Origin: Calothrix brevissima NIES-22
Lineage (GTDB): Bacteria > Cyanobacteriota > Cyanobacteriia > Cyanobacteriales > Nostocaceae
Length of the DNA stretch: 64,000 nt
NCBI RefSeq assembly: GCF_002367995.1
Contig: NZ_AP018207.1
Coordinates: 1,612,001-1,676,000 of the forward strand
Direction of reading: 5' to 3'
In this document: piece after piece, positions 45,458 to 55,261 of the stretch
How the letters are laid out: every line of letters starts with the position of its first letter
Numbering within the stretch: the first letter of the stretch is position 1
Program-made: the position numbers and the translations under genes
Notes under the pieces: generated by a model
Told to the model about the DNA's origin: nothing
What the model saw: the letters and a program-made list of their open reading frames with translations, nothing else
Databases searched by the model: none

Positions 45458-45991
45458 TTTGGCTGATATTTGGTTTGTGCATTCCTCATATTATGCAATC
45501 TCAAACTTAATATTGAAACCTAAACAAGGGCGGGGAAACCCCGCCCCTACTTTTTTTTAATTTGTATAAATTGAGGACTTACACACAAAATCTCTTAAAC
45601 TCTTATCTCTCTGTGAACTCTGCGTCCTCTGTGGTTCATTTTGACCTTACCTTGGCGTAAGTCATGAAATTATGTGGATAATATTTTTTCATGATTAAAT
45701 GTCATGAAAAAAAATTCATGAATCATGAAGCATAAATTATTTTTTAATAATGCAGATTTAAATTTATATCCTGTGCGCTTTTAATAATTACGAATTAATA
45801 ACTATAAATTACAAATTATTAATTGTATTACTGGTGATATTTTTACTATTTTACTGTGAATGGCTTCATGTAAATTTCACAAATACAAAGTTTTTACAGA
45901 GGATACATAAAGATTTCATCAAGTTTGGGTAGTGATATCCGAAATTCTACGGCTTTAGTTTAGTAGTTGGATATATAACGATGAATGTCTT
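45458..45991. other. intergenic region with terminator and low-complexity repeats
   Basis: 534 bp: a terminator at 45528-45558, a 'ctctgtgaactctgcgtcctctgtgg'-type dispersed repeat near 45600, and repeated tcatga motifs at 45660-45735. No gene is seen. Confidence 0.45.
45528..45558 (+). terminator. rho-independent terminator of UbiA gene
   Basis: GGGCGGGG/CCCCGCCC stem with AAA loop, then ctac and eight T. The 25-bp hairpin sequence occurs identically at 62188-62212. Confidence 0.9.
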
Positions 45992-46585
45992 ATGTACCCG
46001 ACACTGACGAAGCGATCGCATTTTGTCAAAATCGCCATGATAGTTTTATTCTCCCTTGGTAGCCTTGGTGTAGTTGGAGGGAGTTTTCTACTCAAAAAAG
46101 CTTTTAGCAGTTCTAATTTTCCAGAGATAGTAACTGATACATCGAGGTATGTAGCAATACATAATGAATTAATAGCTCATGGCTATCAAGTAAAACATTT
46201 TCCTAATAAAATTCCTCAGGATGCGCAAGATGTAGATATTGCCTATTCTCCAGATGTGTTAAAGGGTGGAAGTTTTTTCCAGCTTAGGTTGAAGGAATCG
46301 CCAGAAAAAATCAAACAATTACTATCGCAATATAAAAGTGTTGCTAAATATGAATATCGGGGTGGGAATACAAACGACCATGCTAACCAACCTAACGGAG
46401 TACCAACAACATTTTTTTATACCAGTAAAACATCTGTAGATTCTTTTCCTCCCAGCTACGAAATCTTAGTATTGGATGCCCAAGATCAAGGTAAACCTGG
46501 CTTTAAATGGAATCATGGTTATAGCTATGGGGTAGCTATTGATAGTTCCACCTCAGATATTGTTTATTGGAGTGAGCAATGGTAA
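45992..46585 (+). CDS. membrane-anchored hypothetical protein
   Basis: A 197-residue protein with one N-terminal membrane anchor (IAMIVLFSLGSLGVVGGSFLL) and a soluble extracytoplasmic domain (FFQLRLKESPEKIKQLLSQYKSVAKYEYRGG...). I recognise no family. The conserved-looking HGYSYGVAID and YWSEQW near the end suggest a beta-sandwich. It starts at ATG 45992. A heptad repeat follows its stop at once. Confidence 0.65.
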   Translation: MYPTLTKRSHFVKIAMIVLFSLGSLGVVGGSFLLKKAFSSSNFPEIVTDTSRYVAIHNELIAHGYQVKHFPNKIPQDAQDVDIAYSPDVLKGGSFFQLRLKESPEKIKQLLSQYKSVAKYEYRGGNTNDHANQPNGVPTTFFYTSKTSVDSFPPSYEILVLDAQDQGKPGFKWNHGYSYGVAIDSSTSDIVYWSEQW

Positions 46586-46593
46586 AGAATAAT

Positions 46594-46622
46594 GTTGACT
46601 GTTGACTGTTGACTGTTGACTG
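46594..46622. repeat. short STRR heptad array (gttgact)
   Basis: Four tandem copies of gttgact directly after the membrane-protein gene. Confidence 0.8.
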
Positions 46623-46775
46623 AGGTAAAGGAGCTTGGTATGGTAAAGGGCTAATTTACTTCATTTCTACTCAAGGTGGCCCCAAAGCTGTTGATGCGAG
46701 CGATCGCACTCACCTCTTGAGCAGCATTTCCGGTAAAATCAAGATCCGAAAGACTGAGGATCAGGAGAAACTAGG

Positions 46776-47498
46776 GTGCCTACACTCGGCGTAAACATTG
46801 ACCACATTGCGACAATTCGACAAGCACGGCGAACGGTGGAACCTGACCCTGTAGCGGCGGCGGTGCTGGCAGAATTAGGCGGTGCAGATGGGATTACAGT
46901 GCATCTACGGGAAGATAGAAGACATATCCAAGATAGGGATGTGCGGCTTTTGCGGCAAACAGTAAGAACCCATTTAAATTTAGAAATGGCCGCTACAGCA
47001 GAAATGGTAGCGATCGCTCTTGATATTAAACCTGATTATGTAACTTTAGTACCCGAAAAACGCGAGGAAGTTACAACAGAAGGTGGTTTAGATATTGTCG
47101 GGCAAATTGCTAAGATAGAAGAAATAGTTGATAAGTTGCAAAGTGCTGGCATTCCAGTTAGCCTATTTATCGATGCCGAACCGTCACAAATTGCAGCATC
47201 AGCTCAAGTAAAAGCAAAGTTCATTGAATTGCATACTGGGCAATATGCTGAGGCTGTCGATGAAGCTAGCCGCAAGCAAGAGTTAGCTGTATTAGCTAAG
47301 GGGTGCGAGCAAGCGATTCAAGCAGGATTGCGAGTTAATGCTGGTCACGGTCTTACCTACTGGAATGTTTATCCTGTGGCTAGTCTTCCGGGAATGGAAG
47401 AACTCAACATTGGTCATACCATCATCTCACGTGCCGCTTTAGTTGGTTTAGAAAGAGCCGTGCGAGAGATGAAACTAGCAATCCGGGGAGAATTGTAA
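46776..47498 (+). CDS. pdxJ: pyridoxine 5'-phosphate synthase PdxJ
   Basis: A 240-residue PdxJ, a TIM-barrel enzyme that joins 1-deoxyxylulose 5-phosphate with 3-amino-2-oxopropyl phosphate to make pyridoxine 5'-phosphate. Conserved segments are all present: [85 protein letters not shown] and [12 protein letters not shown]. The GTG start at 46776 follows AGGAGA by about seven bases. It is a single gene in the DXP-dependent vitamin B6 route. Confidence 0.97.
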   Translation: MPTLGVNIDHIATIRQARRTVEPDPVAAAVLAELGGADGITVHLREDRRHIQDRDVRLLRQTVRTHLNLEMAATAEMVAIALDIKPDYVTLVPEKREEVTTEGGLDIVGQIAKIEEIVDKLQSAGIPVSLFIDAEPSQIAASAQVKAKFIELHTGQYAEAVDEASRKQELAVLAKGCEQAIQAGLRVNAGHGLTYWNVYPVASLPGMEELNIGHTIISRAALVGLERAVREMKLAIRGEL

Positions 47499-47677
47499 AG
47501 CTGTTGATTGTTGACTGTTGACAGACTTAAAAACCTTTTATTGTTAGGGTTTTATCTTAGCTGGATGTCCTATCTATTTGGCTACAGCTATAGATGGTTA
47601 ATTTAGTTAATAGCTCAGAGGGGTCAATAACTGCGTAATCCGTGGAAATTTGGGAGCAAATCTTCAGTAAGACTTCT

Positions 47678-48394
47678 ATGAGCGCAACACAATCTAACAG
47701 TCTGCCACTTTGGGTACAGGATCGAGATAAAGTTATTGAAGGAAGTACTGATGCCCAATGGCGCTATCAGACACCTCCTGATTATTCTCGGTCTAAAGAG
47801 AATTTAGCCAAAGAAAGTACACGCCATCACTTAGAAGGTAGCCTGGAAGCGATCGTGCAAAACCTGGTGAGAACCTTTGAAATGGAAGTGTCTTCCAAAA
47901 GTAATCCACAACAGTGGTTATCTGTTGTTAACGACAAGTTTCGTGTAAGTACTAACGGAGGTCAAGAATACACAGCTACAGATTTATCAGCCAAAGGTAC
48001 TTACAATATATTTATGGCTGATTCAGAGCATTATCAAGCTTCGGCGGAAAGCTTTGAATCATCACATCAAATCTTCCATTCCACATTTCCCCAAGGCTTT
48101 CCTTGGGAAGTTTTGGAAGTGTATTCCGGCCCGCCAACTGTGACATTCAAGTGGCGACACTGGGGACATTTTCAAGGTGCATATAAAGACTATGCGCCGA
48201 CTGGAGAGACAGTAGAAATTATCGGTATCAGCGTTGCTAGAGTTACCGATGATTTGCGAATAACTTTCTTGGAGCATTACTTTGACAATACGCTGTTTTT
48301 AGACAAACTAACAGCTGGCGGTAAACTCCCAAGTAGTAACAAAGCAAGTACTTGTCCCTTCAGTTCTTGGTTTAAAAAAGTCAAGAAGAGTTAA
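47678..48394 (+). CDS. SnoaL/NTF2-like conserved protein
   Basis: A 238-residue protein counted from ATG 47678 (MSATQSNSLPLWV); GTG 47642 would add 12 residues. The fold pattern is NTF2-like: helical N-terminus with LEGSLEAIVQNLVRTFEMEVS, then strands TGETVEIIGISVARVTDDLRITFLEHYFD, which match the ester-cyclase/polyketide-cyclase subgroup (hot dog-like pocket with His/Glu). No catalytic role can be assigned. It stands alone between repeat-rich gaps. Confidence 0.7.
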   Translation: MSATQSNSLPLWVQDRDKVIEGSTDAQWRYQTPPDYSRSKENLAKESTRHHLEGSLEAIVQNLVRTFEMEVSSKSNPQQWLSVVNDKFRVSTNGGQEYTATDLSAKGTYNIFMADSEHYQASAESFESSHQIFHSTFPQGFPWEVLEVYSGPPTVTFKWRHWGHFQGAYKDYAPTGETVEIIGISVARVTDDLRITFLEHYFDNTLFLDKLTAGGKLPSSNKASTCPFSSWFKKVKKS

Positions 48395-48705
48395 AATAAT
48401 TCGTAATTGATAATTCGTAATTCGTAATTAAAGTTGGTTAGGGCTTACGCATCAACTAGGGAATGTAGAGACAATTTATCAATTACCTCTACAGTCAATT
48501 CAGACTTTTACCTAATTGTTGCGTAAGTTTTGTTTGTTTCCATGAGCGATCGCCAAATCACCGGAAATAAAGCCACCTGCAAACCCAGGTGAATGCAAGC
48601 TAAAAATTACGAATTACGAATTCCGAACTACGAATTAGCGATCGGTTAGTTTTTCCAGGTACAGTTTATATACTGTACTTGGCAGAAATCGTTAGTAACT
48701 ACGGG
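48395..48705. other. intergenic repeats (attcgtaatt type)
   Basis: 311 bp with repeated attcgtaatt/aattacgaat motifs at each end (48405-48430 and about 48603-48640), which are mutually inverted, and one HIP1-like site (gcgatcgcc at 48545). No gene. Confidence 0.4.
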
Positions 48706-49041
48706 ATGAAAATGCAAACATATTATTACGTTTTAGCAAGTCAACAATTCTTGGTACATGAAGAACCTATCGAAGAAGTTCTCAAAGAACGTACCCGTCA
48801 CTATCACGAACAAGAAAAAGAAATTGATTTTTGGTTGGTCAAACAACCAGCTTTTTTAGAAGCACCAGAAATGGCAGCAATTAAAGCTAAATGTCCGCAA
48901 CCAGCAGCAGCGATTATTTCTACCAATTCGCAATTTATTACCTGGCTAAAACTGCGCTTAGAGTATGTAATTGTGGGAGAATTCTCTGCGCCTTCAAATA
49001 CTATTCCTAATCCCATAGGATCTCTGGCTACAGTATCATAG
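48706..49041 (+). CDS. ycf54: Ycf54 / Mg-protoporphyrin ester cyclase complex subunit
   Basis: A 111-residue protein from ATG 48706 (or 48712, MQTYYYVLASQ, which matches family starts best); frames up to 48679 add non-conserved residues. The Ycf54 text is clear: TYYYVLASQQFLVHEEPIEEVLKERTRHYHEQ, FWLVKQPAFLEAPEM, PQPAAAIISTNSQFITWLKLRLEYV. Ycf54 associates with the oxygen-dependent Mg-protoporphyrin monomethyl ester cyclase and is needed for normal chlorophyll synthesis. Confidence 0.94.
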   Translation: MKMQTYYYVLASQQFLVHEEPIEEVLKERTRHYHEQEKEIDFWLVKQPAFLEAPEMAAIKAKCPQPAAAIISTNSQFITWLKLRLEYVIVGEFSAPSNTIPNPIGSLATVS

Positions 49042-49052
49042 AATACTTAAGT

Positions 49053-49097
49053 ATGGGCATGGGGCATGGGGCATGGGGCATGGGGCATTGGGCATTT
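49053..49097. repeat. tandem ggggcat repeats
   Basis: Five or six units of ggggcat/gggcat. A related complementary array lies near 62.23 kb. Low-complexity intergenic sequence. Confidence 0.8.
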
Positions 49098-49149
49098 GTT
49101 ATTTGTCAAAACAGACGCGATGAATCGCGTCTCTACAATTGTAAATTTT

Positions 49150-49205
49150 CCTGACTGTCCCCCCTGCTTCCTCTGCTTCCTCTGCCCCCTCTGCCCTCTC
49201 TGCTC
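49150..49205. repeat. C/T-rich tandem repeat (tctgcc/tcctctgc)
   Basis: Degenerate short tandem units on the C/T-rich strand, ending shortly before the next gene. No function is visible. Confidence 0.6.
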
Positions 49206-49232
49206 TTATCCCAAGGAACAAAATTTCAGTTG

Positions 49233-49901
49233 ATGAAATCTTTAAAAAAATCTTCTTGTATGTCTTTTACTGTCGTGCAGAGATTTGCAAATTTACCACA
49301 TACTTTAGTGTTTGCGATCGCGGGATTGATGGGTGGTATAAGTTCTGTTACCGCTCAACAGGCGATTCCTGTATGTCAAGCACCTGAACCTGGTGAGTAT
49401 CTGTTATTGATAGTTAGTCCCACAGCAGATAATCAAAAGCAATTACGCGATGCTTTACCTGCGGAAATCAAAACCACTACCTGTCAATATTTAACAGATA
49501 CAGTGACGCGCATTGGCGGATTTTACAAAATTGATGATGCTCAACGATGGGCAAGATACATCAATAATATTGTTGGTTTAACTGGTATTATCACCACTAA
49601 ACCACCAGATACTCAACCAGTGCCAGCAGTCAGCTATAATCCTCAATCTTTAGGAGAAGGTTATGCTGTATTGGTTGATTATTTCAACCGTCCAGAACTT
49701 GTCTCTAATGTACAACAAGTTGTTGGCGGTGATGTAGGATTTGTATCCTACGGACAACGCCCTTACTTGCTGGCAGTGTATACTACTAACCAAAAAGAAG
49801 CCTATAACACATTGCAACAGCTTAACAATAGCGGCTTTGTCGCCTATGTCGTAGATAGCCGTAAGGTGCTGCTACTGCGCTCAAATGTGCGATCGCAGTA
49901 A
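49233..49901 (+). CDS. exported SPOR-like hypothetical protein
   Basis: A 222-residue protein from ATG 49233 with a long signal region (hydrophobic TLVFAIAGLMGGISSVTA, cleavage probably near AQQ). Two similar repeats follow: YLLLIVSPTADNQKQLRDALP and YAVLVDYFNRPELVSNVQQVVGG, each ending in a strand-helix like SPOR domains (RPYLLAVYTTNQKEAYNTLQQLNNSGFVAYVV). The protein may bind peptidoglycan or another envelope polymer, but SPOR assignment is from pattern only. Confidence 0.65.
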   Translation: MKSLKKSSCMSFTVVQRFANLPHTLVFAIAGLMGGISSVTAQQAIPVCQAPEPGEYLLLIVSPTADNQKQLRDALPAEIKTTTCQYLTDTVTRIGGFYKIDDAQRWARYINNIVGLTGIITTKPPDTQPVPAVSYNPQSLGEGYAVLVDYFNRPELVSNVQQVVGGDVGFVSYGQRPYLLAVYTTNQKEAYNTLQQLNNSGFVAYVVDSRKVLLLRSNVRSQ

Positions 49902-49913
49902 TTAGTTGATTGG

Positions 49914-49942
49914 TCAGTTGTCAGTTGTCAGTTGTCAGTTGT
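49914..49942. repeat. STRR heptad array (cagttgt)
   Basis: About four tandem copies of a cagttgt-type heptad between convergent genes. Confidence 0.8.
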
Positions 49943-49998
49943 TAAAAAAGCAATATGCAACTAGGTTTTTAAATTGTTTGCTCCTCTACACTTTTGCA

Positions 49999-50466
49999 TC
50001 AGAGACTAGTAACTAAAAAAGACCGTGCTAACCAAGTAATGGTTATACCCAACGCTGAACCAGCGATAACTTGAACTGGTGTGTGTCCCAGCAATTCTTT
50101 TAAGCGGTCTTGGGTAAAATCATGTTTGTCATCAAATAATTCATCAATCATTTGATTAAGAATTCGAGCTTGTTTACCAGCAGCTTGGCGCACTCCCGCC
50201 GCATCATACATAACAATGATGGCAAAAACTGTGGCTAGGGCAAAATCAGGAGATGACCAGCCGAGAGTTTCGCCAACACCGGTAGCCAAAGATGTAACTA
50301 GCGCCGAGTGCGCGCTTGGCATTCCACCAGTCGTGACTAATACACGGACATTGAGTTTGCGATTTTTAAATAGCTCGATGACGAGCTTCAGAGATTGAGC
50401 AATCAAACAAGCTACCAGAGCAACCAGCAGCACCCGGTTGTCTAAGATGTTGCCTATGTTCTGCAT
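49999..50466 (-). CDS. divergent PAP2-family membrane protein (DUF212)
   Basis: A 155-residue membrane protein of the divergent PAP2 family, with the signature GGMPSAHSALVTSLATGVG and DAAGVRQAAGKQARILNQ, HDFTQDRLKELLGHTPVQV and about four hydrophobic helices. Family members are assumed to be phosphatases of lipid-linked phosphate, without direct proof. In many cyanobacteria it is downstream of folD and crtE as here, so it may share a pathway with isoprenoid diphosphates. Confidence 0.9.
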   Translation of the reverse strand: MQNIGNILDNRVLLVALVACLIAQSLKLVIELFKNRKLNVRVLVTTGGMPSAHSALVTSLATGVGETLGWSSPDFALATVFAIIVMYDAAGVRQAAGKQARILNQMIDELFDDKHDFTQDRLKELLGHTPVQVIAGSALGITITWLARSFLVTSL

Positions 50467-50662
50467 GGTATTTTGGTGAGGTTAGTAAATATTAGCAGCA
50501 GTTATTTATTTTGGAAACTACAAAATGCCACCCCAAAAATCAATTGACTGTCGCTACTTTCCAGTCAAAATTCCTCGGTGATGATACTTGAGTGCGAGTT
50601 ACCCTACGGGCGACTAAGTGGGTAGAATCCAAAATCGGGATGAATTCCCCGTAGGGGTTGAC

Positions 50663-51592
50663 TTAGTTATTGCGATTGACAATAAAATGAGCGATCGCTT
50701 TTAAAGCTTGAGCTTTGTCGCCAAAGGAATCTAATTCTGCACAAGCGGCTTCAATTAGCTGTTGAGCTTTAATCCGGGATTCGTCAATTCCCCACAAACT
50801 AGGATAAGTGACTTTCTGCGCTTTTAAATCTTTCCCGGCGGTTTTACCTAATTCTTCTTGAGTGGCGGTGATATCTAAAATATCATCGATAATTTGGAAA
50901 GCCAGACCAATATTTTGCGCGTACCGAGTCAATTTTTGTAAATCTTCCGCCGATACTCCCGATAAAATTCCCCCACAAACTACACAAGCTTCTAACAGTG
51001 CAGCAGTTTTGTGATTGTGAATAAAATTCAACGTTTCTAGGGAAATATCAGCTTTACCTTCCGATTGTAAATCTACTACTTGCCCGCCAACCAAGCCAGC
51101 AGCACCTAAAGCCCTAGCCAAACGGGTGACAACATGCAATACCCTATCTCTAGGCACGCTTTGGGGTGTTTGGGTAGCAACAAACTCAAAGGCGTAAGCC
51201 AATAATCCATCACCAGCTAAAATTGCAATATCCTCACCATAAATTTTGTGATTTGTCAACTTACCGCGACGATAATCATCATTATCCATCGCTGGTAAAT
51301 CGTCGTGAATCAAGGACATGGTGTGAATCATTTCCACAGCGCAAGCGGTTGGCATAGCCATTTCAATAGTACCGCCAGTCATTTCGCAGGTAGCAAGGCA
51401 GAGAATCGGACGTACACGCTTACCGCCAGCTAACAGAGAGTAGCGCATAGATTCATAGATTGTTTCGGGATAGACGACAGGAATCGACCGATCCAAAGCA
51501 GTTTCGCAAAGCTGTTGTCGCTCTTTGAGATAAGCTGATAGGTTAAACTTGTCTGTCTGGGGTGTTTTTTTAAACTTATCAGTTGCTACCAT
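50663..51592 (-). CDS. crtE: geranylgeranyl diphosphate synthase CrtE
   Basis: A 309-residue trans-prenyltransferase. It has the first aspartate-rich motif [14 protein letters not shown], the second [16 protein letters not shown], and [14 protein letters not shown]. It condenses isopentenyl diphosphate units to geranylgeranyl diphosphate for carotenoids, chlorophyll phytol and plastoquinone precursors. It starts at ATG 51592. folD is 115 bp upstream and the PAP2-like gene 196 bp downstream, all on the minus strand, a common cyanobacterial cluster. Confidence 0.95.
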   Translation of the reverse strand: MVATDKFKKTPQTDKFNLSAYLKERQQLCETALDRSIPVVYPETIYESMRYSLLAGGKRVRPILCLATCEMTGGTIEMAMPTACAVEMIHTMSLIHDDLPAMDNDDYRRGKLTNHKIYGEDIAILAGDGLLAYAFEFVATQTPQSVPRDRVLHVVTRLARALGAAGLVGGQVVDLQSEGKADISLETLNFIHNHKTAALLEACVVCGGILSGVSAEDLQKLTRYAQNIGLAFQIIDDILDITATQEELGKTAGKDLKAQKVTYPSLWGIDESRIKAQQLIEAACAELDSFGDKAQALKAIAHFIVNRNN

Positions 51593-51707
51593 TCTTAAAA
51601 TTCCTGAAACTTTGGTATTTTTGTCATATACGTCACAATTTTAAGGGGCTTTGGTGCTGAAAACGCGAGTAATTATGAGTTAAGAATTAGTAACATTCAC
51701 TCATAAT

Positions 51708-52601
51708 TTATAATTCAGCATTGGCAATTCCTAGCCGCCTTAAATAGCTGGCAAATGTGTTTTGCAACAACATAGCAACAGTCATCGGCCCTACACCGCC
51801 AGGAACGGGGGTGAGAAACTCTGCTACGCCAGCTGTGGATTCCCCATCAACATCGCCGACTAAACGACTTTTGCCACTGGGATCTACGATCCGATTCATC
51901 CCCACATCTACCACAACCGCGCCCGGTTTCACCATTTCTGCGGTAATCAATCGGGGAATTCCCACGGCTGCAATGAGAATATCGGCAGTTTGGGTGATGG
52001 ATTTGAGATCGTGCGATCGCGAGTGAGCAATAGTTACCGTAGCATTGGCTTCGAGCAGCATCAACGCCATTGGTTTACCCACCAAAATACTACGTCCTAC
52101 AACGACTGCTTGCTTTCCTTGTAAAGGAATTTTATATTCCGCCAACAATCGCATCACGCCAGCCGGGGTACAACTGCGTAAACCTGTTTCTTGACGCACC
52201 AGTCGCCCTAAATTTACCGGATGTAAGCCGTCAGCATCTTTATCTGGATCGATTTTATTCAGCAAGCTGACAGAATCTAAGTGTTGGGGTAGGGGTAACT
52301 GGACGAGAATCCCATCTACCTGCGGATCTTGATTGAGTGCGGCAATGACATCTTCTAGTTCCCCTTGAGTAGTTTCTGTAGGAAAATGCTTACCAAACGA
52401 AGTAATCCCCACCTTAGCGCAAGCTCGCTCTTTATTGCGCACATAAGCAGCCGATGCGGGATTATCACCAACCATTAATACAGCTAATCCGGGAGGACGC
52501 CCTAGTTGGGGTTGTAACTCTGTAATCCGTTCCTTAAGATTTAACTGAATTTTTTCAGCTAAAGCTTTACCATCAAGAAGTTTGGCAGTTTTAGTTTCCA
52601 T
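51708..52601 (-). CDS. folD: FolD methylenetetrahydrofolate dehydrogenase/cyclohydrolase
   Basis: A 297-residue bifunctional FolD. It has the folate site [25 protein letters not shown], the catalytic KxxxC-type lysine and [12 protein letters not shown], the NADP site [18 protein letters not shown], and the terminal [18 protein letters not shown]. It interconverts methylene- and formyl-tetrahydrofolate. It begins at ATG 52601 and leads the crtE cluster. Confidence 0.97.
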   Translation of the reverse strand: METKTAKLLDGKALAEKIQLNLKERITELQPQLGRPPGLAVLMVGDNPASAAYVRNKERACAKVGITSFGKHFPTETTQGELEDVIAALNQDPQVDGILVQLPLPQHLDSVSLLNKIDPDKDADGLHPVNLGRLVRQETGLRSCTPAGVMRLLAEYKIPLQGKQAVVVGRSILVGKPMALMLLEANATVTIAHSRSHDLKSITQTADILIAAVGIPRLITAEMVKPGAVVVDVGMNRIVDPSGKSRLVGDVDGESTAGVAEFLTPVPGGVGPMTVAMLLQNTFASYLRRLGIANAEL

Positions 52602-52782
52602 GAGAATTAAGAGAAATTCGCCTTAAATCCAAAATCCAACATCTAGCCGACTGTAGCGGAGTCAACAGTCATCCATAAAATGTGTCTATTGACTATGATG
52701 GTCTTGCTATTTTATGGCGTAGCGTGGTTTAAACAGCAAAATCATACTGCCTTATTTTCTCAGATTGACTGCATTATGGGGA

Positions 52783-52848
52783 GCAGGGAGGGGGGCAGGG
52801 GGCAGGGGACAAGGGGGACAAGGAGGACAAGGGGGACAGGGGGGACAA
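52783..52848. repeat. G-rich tandem repeat array
   Basis: Units such as gggggacaa and ggagggggcag in tandem, similar to the array at 39.6 kb, within a 308-bp gap. The strong G bias on one strand could form G-quadruplexes. Confidence 0.7.
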
Positions 52849-52880
52849 TGGTAGAGAAAAGGGTTCATCGCGTCTCTGTT

Positions 52881-52914
52881 AATGACAAATGACAAATGAC
52901 AAATGACAAATGAC
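52881..52914. repeat. STRR heptad array (acaaatg) supplying a start codon
   Basis: Four to five copies of the acaaatg heptad. The last copy contains the ATG of the lipoprotein gene at 52910. Confidence 0.8.
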
Positions 52915-53314
52915 TAAACAAAACTTTTCGCTAACTCACAGTATTTTGCCCTACCGCCTAGCATTGTTATTGCTATTGGTATGGGGACTTTTTAGTTGTA
53001 GTAACGTCTCACAACCGGGCTTTAACATCGGTAATTTGCGGATTGGGAGTAATATCACCCCAATCAGCGAAATTCAGCCAGCACAAGCCGATAAGACTAC
53101 AGTTTATGTTCAAGGTAAGGTGGAAAGGCAAGTTCCTCTTTTGCAGCGCTGGGCTTATCAAATTGATGACTCTACTGGCAAAATTTGGGTGATTACTAGT
53201 CAAAATAAGTTGAAATTAGGAGAACAAGCTGTTGTTAAAGGCAAAGTCAAGTATCAAAGCATACCTTTAGCTGGTAAAGAATTGGGAGAAATATATATTG
53301 AGGAGGATTCTTAG
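52910..53314 (+). CDS. small lipoprotein with OB-fold-like domain
   Basis: A 134-residue protein with an N-terminal signal and a lipobox (LVWGLFSCSN, cysteine lipidation likely). The mature domain (TTVYVQGKVERQVPLLQRWAYQIDD, KIWVITSQNKLKLGEQAVVKGKVKY) has the five-strand pattern of OB-fold proteins such as periplasmic BOF domains. The start codon lies inside a heptad repeat; the ribosome site is weak. Confidence 0.65.
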   Translation: MTKQNFSLTHSILPYRLALLLLLVWGLFSCSNVSQPGFNIGNLRIGSNITPISEIQPAQADKTTVYVQGKVERQVPLLQRWAYQIDDSTGKIWVITSQNKLKLGEQAVVKGKVKYQSIPLAGKELGEIYIEEDS

Positions 53315-53399
53315 TAAGGTTGACGGTTGACTGGGGGTGAATAGTTACTGATAATTTTTGTGTTATTTATTACGTAGATATTTAGTTAAATAAAAATTT

Positions 53400-53828
53400 A
53401 TGAGTAATGAAAAAGTGCAGGTGGCGATCGCAATTCTCTACCAAAACGATCAATTTCTCATGCAACTGCGAGACAATATCCCAACTATTCTTTACCCTGG
53501 TTACTGGGCGCTGTTTGGCGGACATATCGAGTCGGGAGAAACGCCAGATGTCGCCGTCAAACGAGAAATTTTAGAAGAAATTGGTTATGATTTGCCTGAA
53601 TTCACTCCATTTGCCTGTTATTGGGATGAGAAAATCATCCGCCATGTTTTTCATGCCCCACTGTTGGTAGGTTTAGAGCAACTGGTTTTAAATGAAGGCT
53701 GGGACATGGGTTTATTGACATCCAAAGATATTCACCAAGGTAATTTTTACTCAAAAAATGCTGGTGAAATTAGACCTTTAGGGCCGATGCATCAGCGAAT
53801 TATGCTCGATTTTATTGATAGTCAATAG
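53400..53828 (+). CDS. NUDIX hydrolase
   Basis: A 142-residue NUDIX protein with the full box GHIESGETPDVAVKREILEEIG at about residues 40-61. The substrate is not evident; the short form is similar to ADP-ribose or nucleoside-diphosphate hydrolases. It starts at ATG 53400. The final codons and stop are formed by the first copy of a long heptad array. Confidence 0.92.
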   Translation: MSNEKVQVAIAILYQNDQFLMQLRDNIPTILYPGYWALFGGHIESGETPDVAVKREILEEIGYDLPEFTPFACYWDEKIIRHVFHAPLLVGLEQLVLNEGWDMGLLTSKDIHQGNFYSKNAGEIRPLGPMHQRIMLDFIDSQ

Positions 53829-53910
53829 TCAATAGTCAATAGTCAATAGTCAATAGTCAATAGTCAATAGTCAATAGTCAATAGTCAATAGTCAATAGTC
53901 AACAGTCAAC
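53819..53910. repeat. STRR heptad array (tagtcaa) overlapping NUDIX stop
   Basis: About 13 tandem heptads (tagtcaa, then cagtcaa). The stop codon of the NUDIX gene (53826-53828) is inside the array. It lies just before the AI-2E transporter gene. Confidence 0.9.
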
Positions 53911-53935
53911 CGTTCCCCCTTGTGTGGAGTTACCA

Positions 53936-55030
53936 ATGCAATCAGTAAACAAACTACCGCGATGGTTAAATATAGGCTTGGCGTTTCCCATCGCCATTCT
54001 CAATGGTTGGCTATTGCTTCAGGTGGTGCAGTATTTTCAACCGCTAGTGAGTATTATTGTTGCTGCTGTCTTGCTGGCTTTTGTGTTGAACTATCCCATT
54101 CAGTTTTTGCAGGAACGGGGGGTGAAACGCAATCTGGCGATTGTCATCGTGTTACTTTTGACTGTGATCGTACTTGTGGGTTTAGGTGTCACTTTAGTAC
54201 CGCTAATCATACAACAGCTGAATGAATTAGCTAATATTCTGCCCTCTTGGATTGATTCTGCCGGCGAACAAATCCAGGCTTTGCAAAGCTGGGCGGCTAC
54301 ACAACAACTACCGATTAATTTGGGTGGTTTGGCTACCCAAGCTTTAGAACGATTATCTAATCAACTACAATCCTTTACGGGGAGAATTCTCAGTGTCGCC
54401 GTTGATACTATTGGTGTGGTAGTCAATGTATTGTTGACAGTGGTGCTGACTGTTTACATGGTACTAAATGGCGATCGCCTTTGGGATGGAATTTTTATGT
54501 GGTTTCCGCCGCATATCGGCCCGAAGGTGCGAGAATTAATCCGCGAGGATTTTCATAATTATTTCATTGGTCAGGCAACATTAGGTGCTGTTTTAGCATC
54601 GGTAATGACATTAGCATTTTTCGCGCTCCAAGTTCCCTTAGCTTTACTTTTTGGCATTGGTATTGGCTTGTTCTCACTCTTTCCCTTTGGTACGGGAATT
54701 GGTATTAGTATAGTGAGTTTTTTAGTAGCATTGCAAAATATTTGGTTAGGGGTAGAAGTATTAGGTATAGCTGTAGCTATCGATCAAGTAAACGCCAATT
54801 TTGTTGCGCCGAGAATTTTAGGTAATTTGACTGGTTTAAATCCTGTATGGGTAGTAATTTCTTTATTAGTTGGTGCTAAATTGGGAGGAGTTTTAGGGTT
54901 ATTAATTGCTATACCTATTGCCAGTTTGATTAAAGATATTGTTGATAGCTGGCGTGATGGGGCATTTAGTCAAATTATTGTATCTAACGATCATATTAAA
55001 CCTCCTGCTACTGTGGAAGTGGGAGACTAG
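53936..55030 (+). CDS. AI-2E/PerM family transporter
   Basis: A 364-residue multi-pass membrane protein from ATG 53936 (GTG 53924 adds four residues). It shows the PerM/AI-2E layout: two N-terminal helices, an extracytoplasmic amphipathic region (QLNELANILPSWIDSAGEQIQALQSWA), five more helices and the conserved GLNPVWVVISLLVGAKLGGVLGLLIAIPIASLIK. These proteins export small molecules or act as ion antiporters; the substrate is unknown. Confidence 0.92.
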   Translation: MQSVNKLPRWLNIGLAFPIAILNGWLLLQVVQYFQPLVSIIVAAVLLAFVLNYPIQFLQERGVKRNLAIVIVLLLTVIVLVGLGVTLVPLIIQQLNELANILPSWIDSAGEQIQALQSWAATQQLPINLGGLATQALERLSNQLQSFTGRILSVAVDTIGVVVNVLLTVVLTVYMVLNGDRLWDGIFMWFPPHIGPKVRELIREDFHNYFIGQATLGAVLASVMTLAFFALQVPLALLFGIGIGLFSLFPFGTGIGISIVSFLVALQNIWLGVEVLGIAVAIDQVNANFVAPRILGNLTGLNPVWVVISLLVGAKLGGVLGLLIAIPIASLIKDIVDSWRDGAFSQIIVSNDHIKPPATVEVGD

Positions 55031-55044
55031 TAACCCAGGGCGGA

Positions 55045-55085
55045 AGTCAACAGTCAACAGTCAACAGTCAACAGTCAACCGTCAA
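55045..55085. repeat. STRR heptad array (agtcaac)
   Basis: Five to six copies of agtcaac after the AI-2E transporter gene. Confidence 0.8.
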
Positions 55086-55113
55086 AGCTATGAAAGGTTG
55101 TGTTATTGATATG

Positions 55114-55236
55114 ATTAATTTTTGTACCTCATACGGCAGATTACAATTTGGTGAGGTACAGATAATCGTTGATTGTAGGGGCACTGGCACTGCCATGCCC
55201 CGAAGCGCGTACCTCATTTACTCTATTCTTATTAAT
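55114..55236. repeat. 123-bp direct repeat, copy A
   Basis: Nearly identical to 55512-55634 at an offset of 398 bp (few mismatches). It contains attaatttttgtacctcata, a gaggtac inner repeat and ttgtaggggcactggcactg. A third partial copy lies inverted at about 41.93-41.98 kb. Confidence 0.75.
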
Positions 55237-55261
55237 CAATACAGTTCAGTTAAGAATAATT

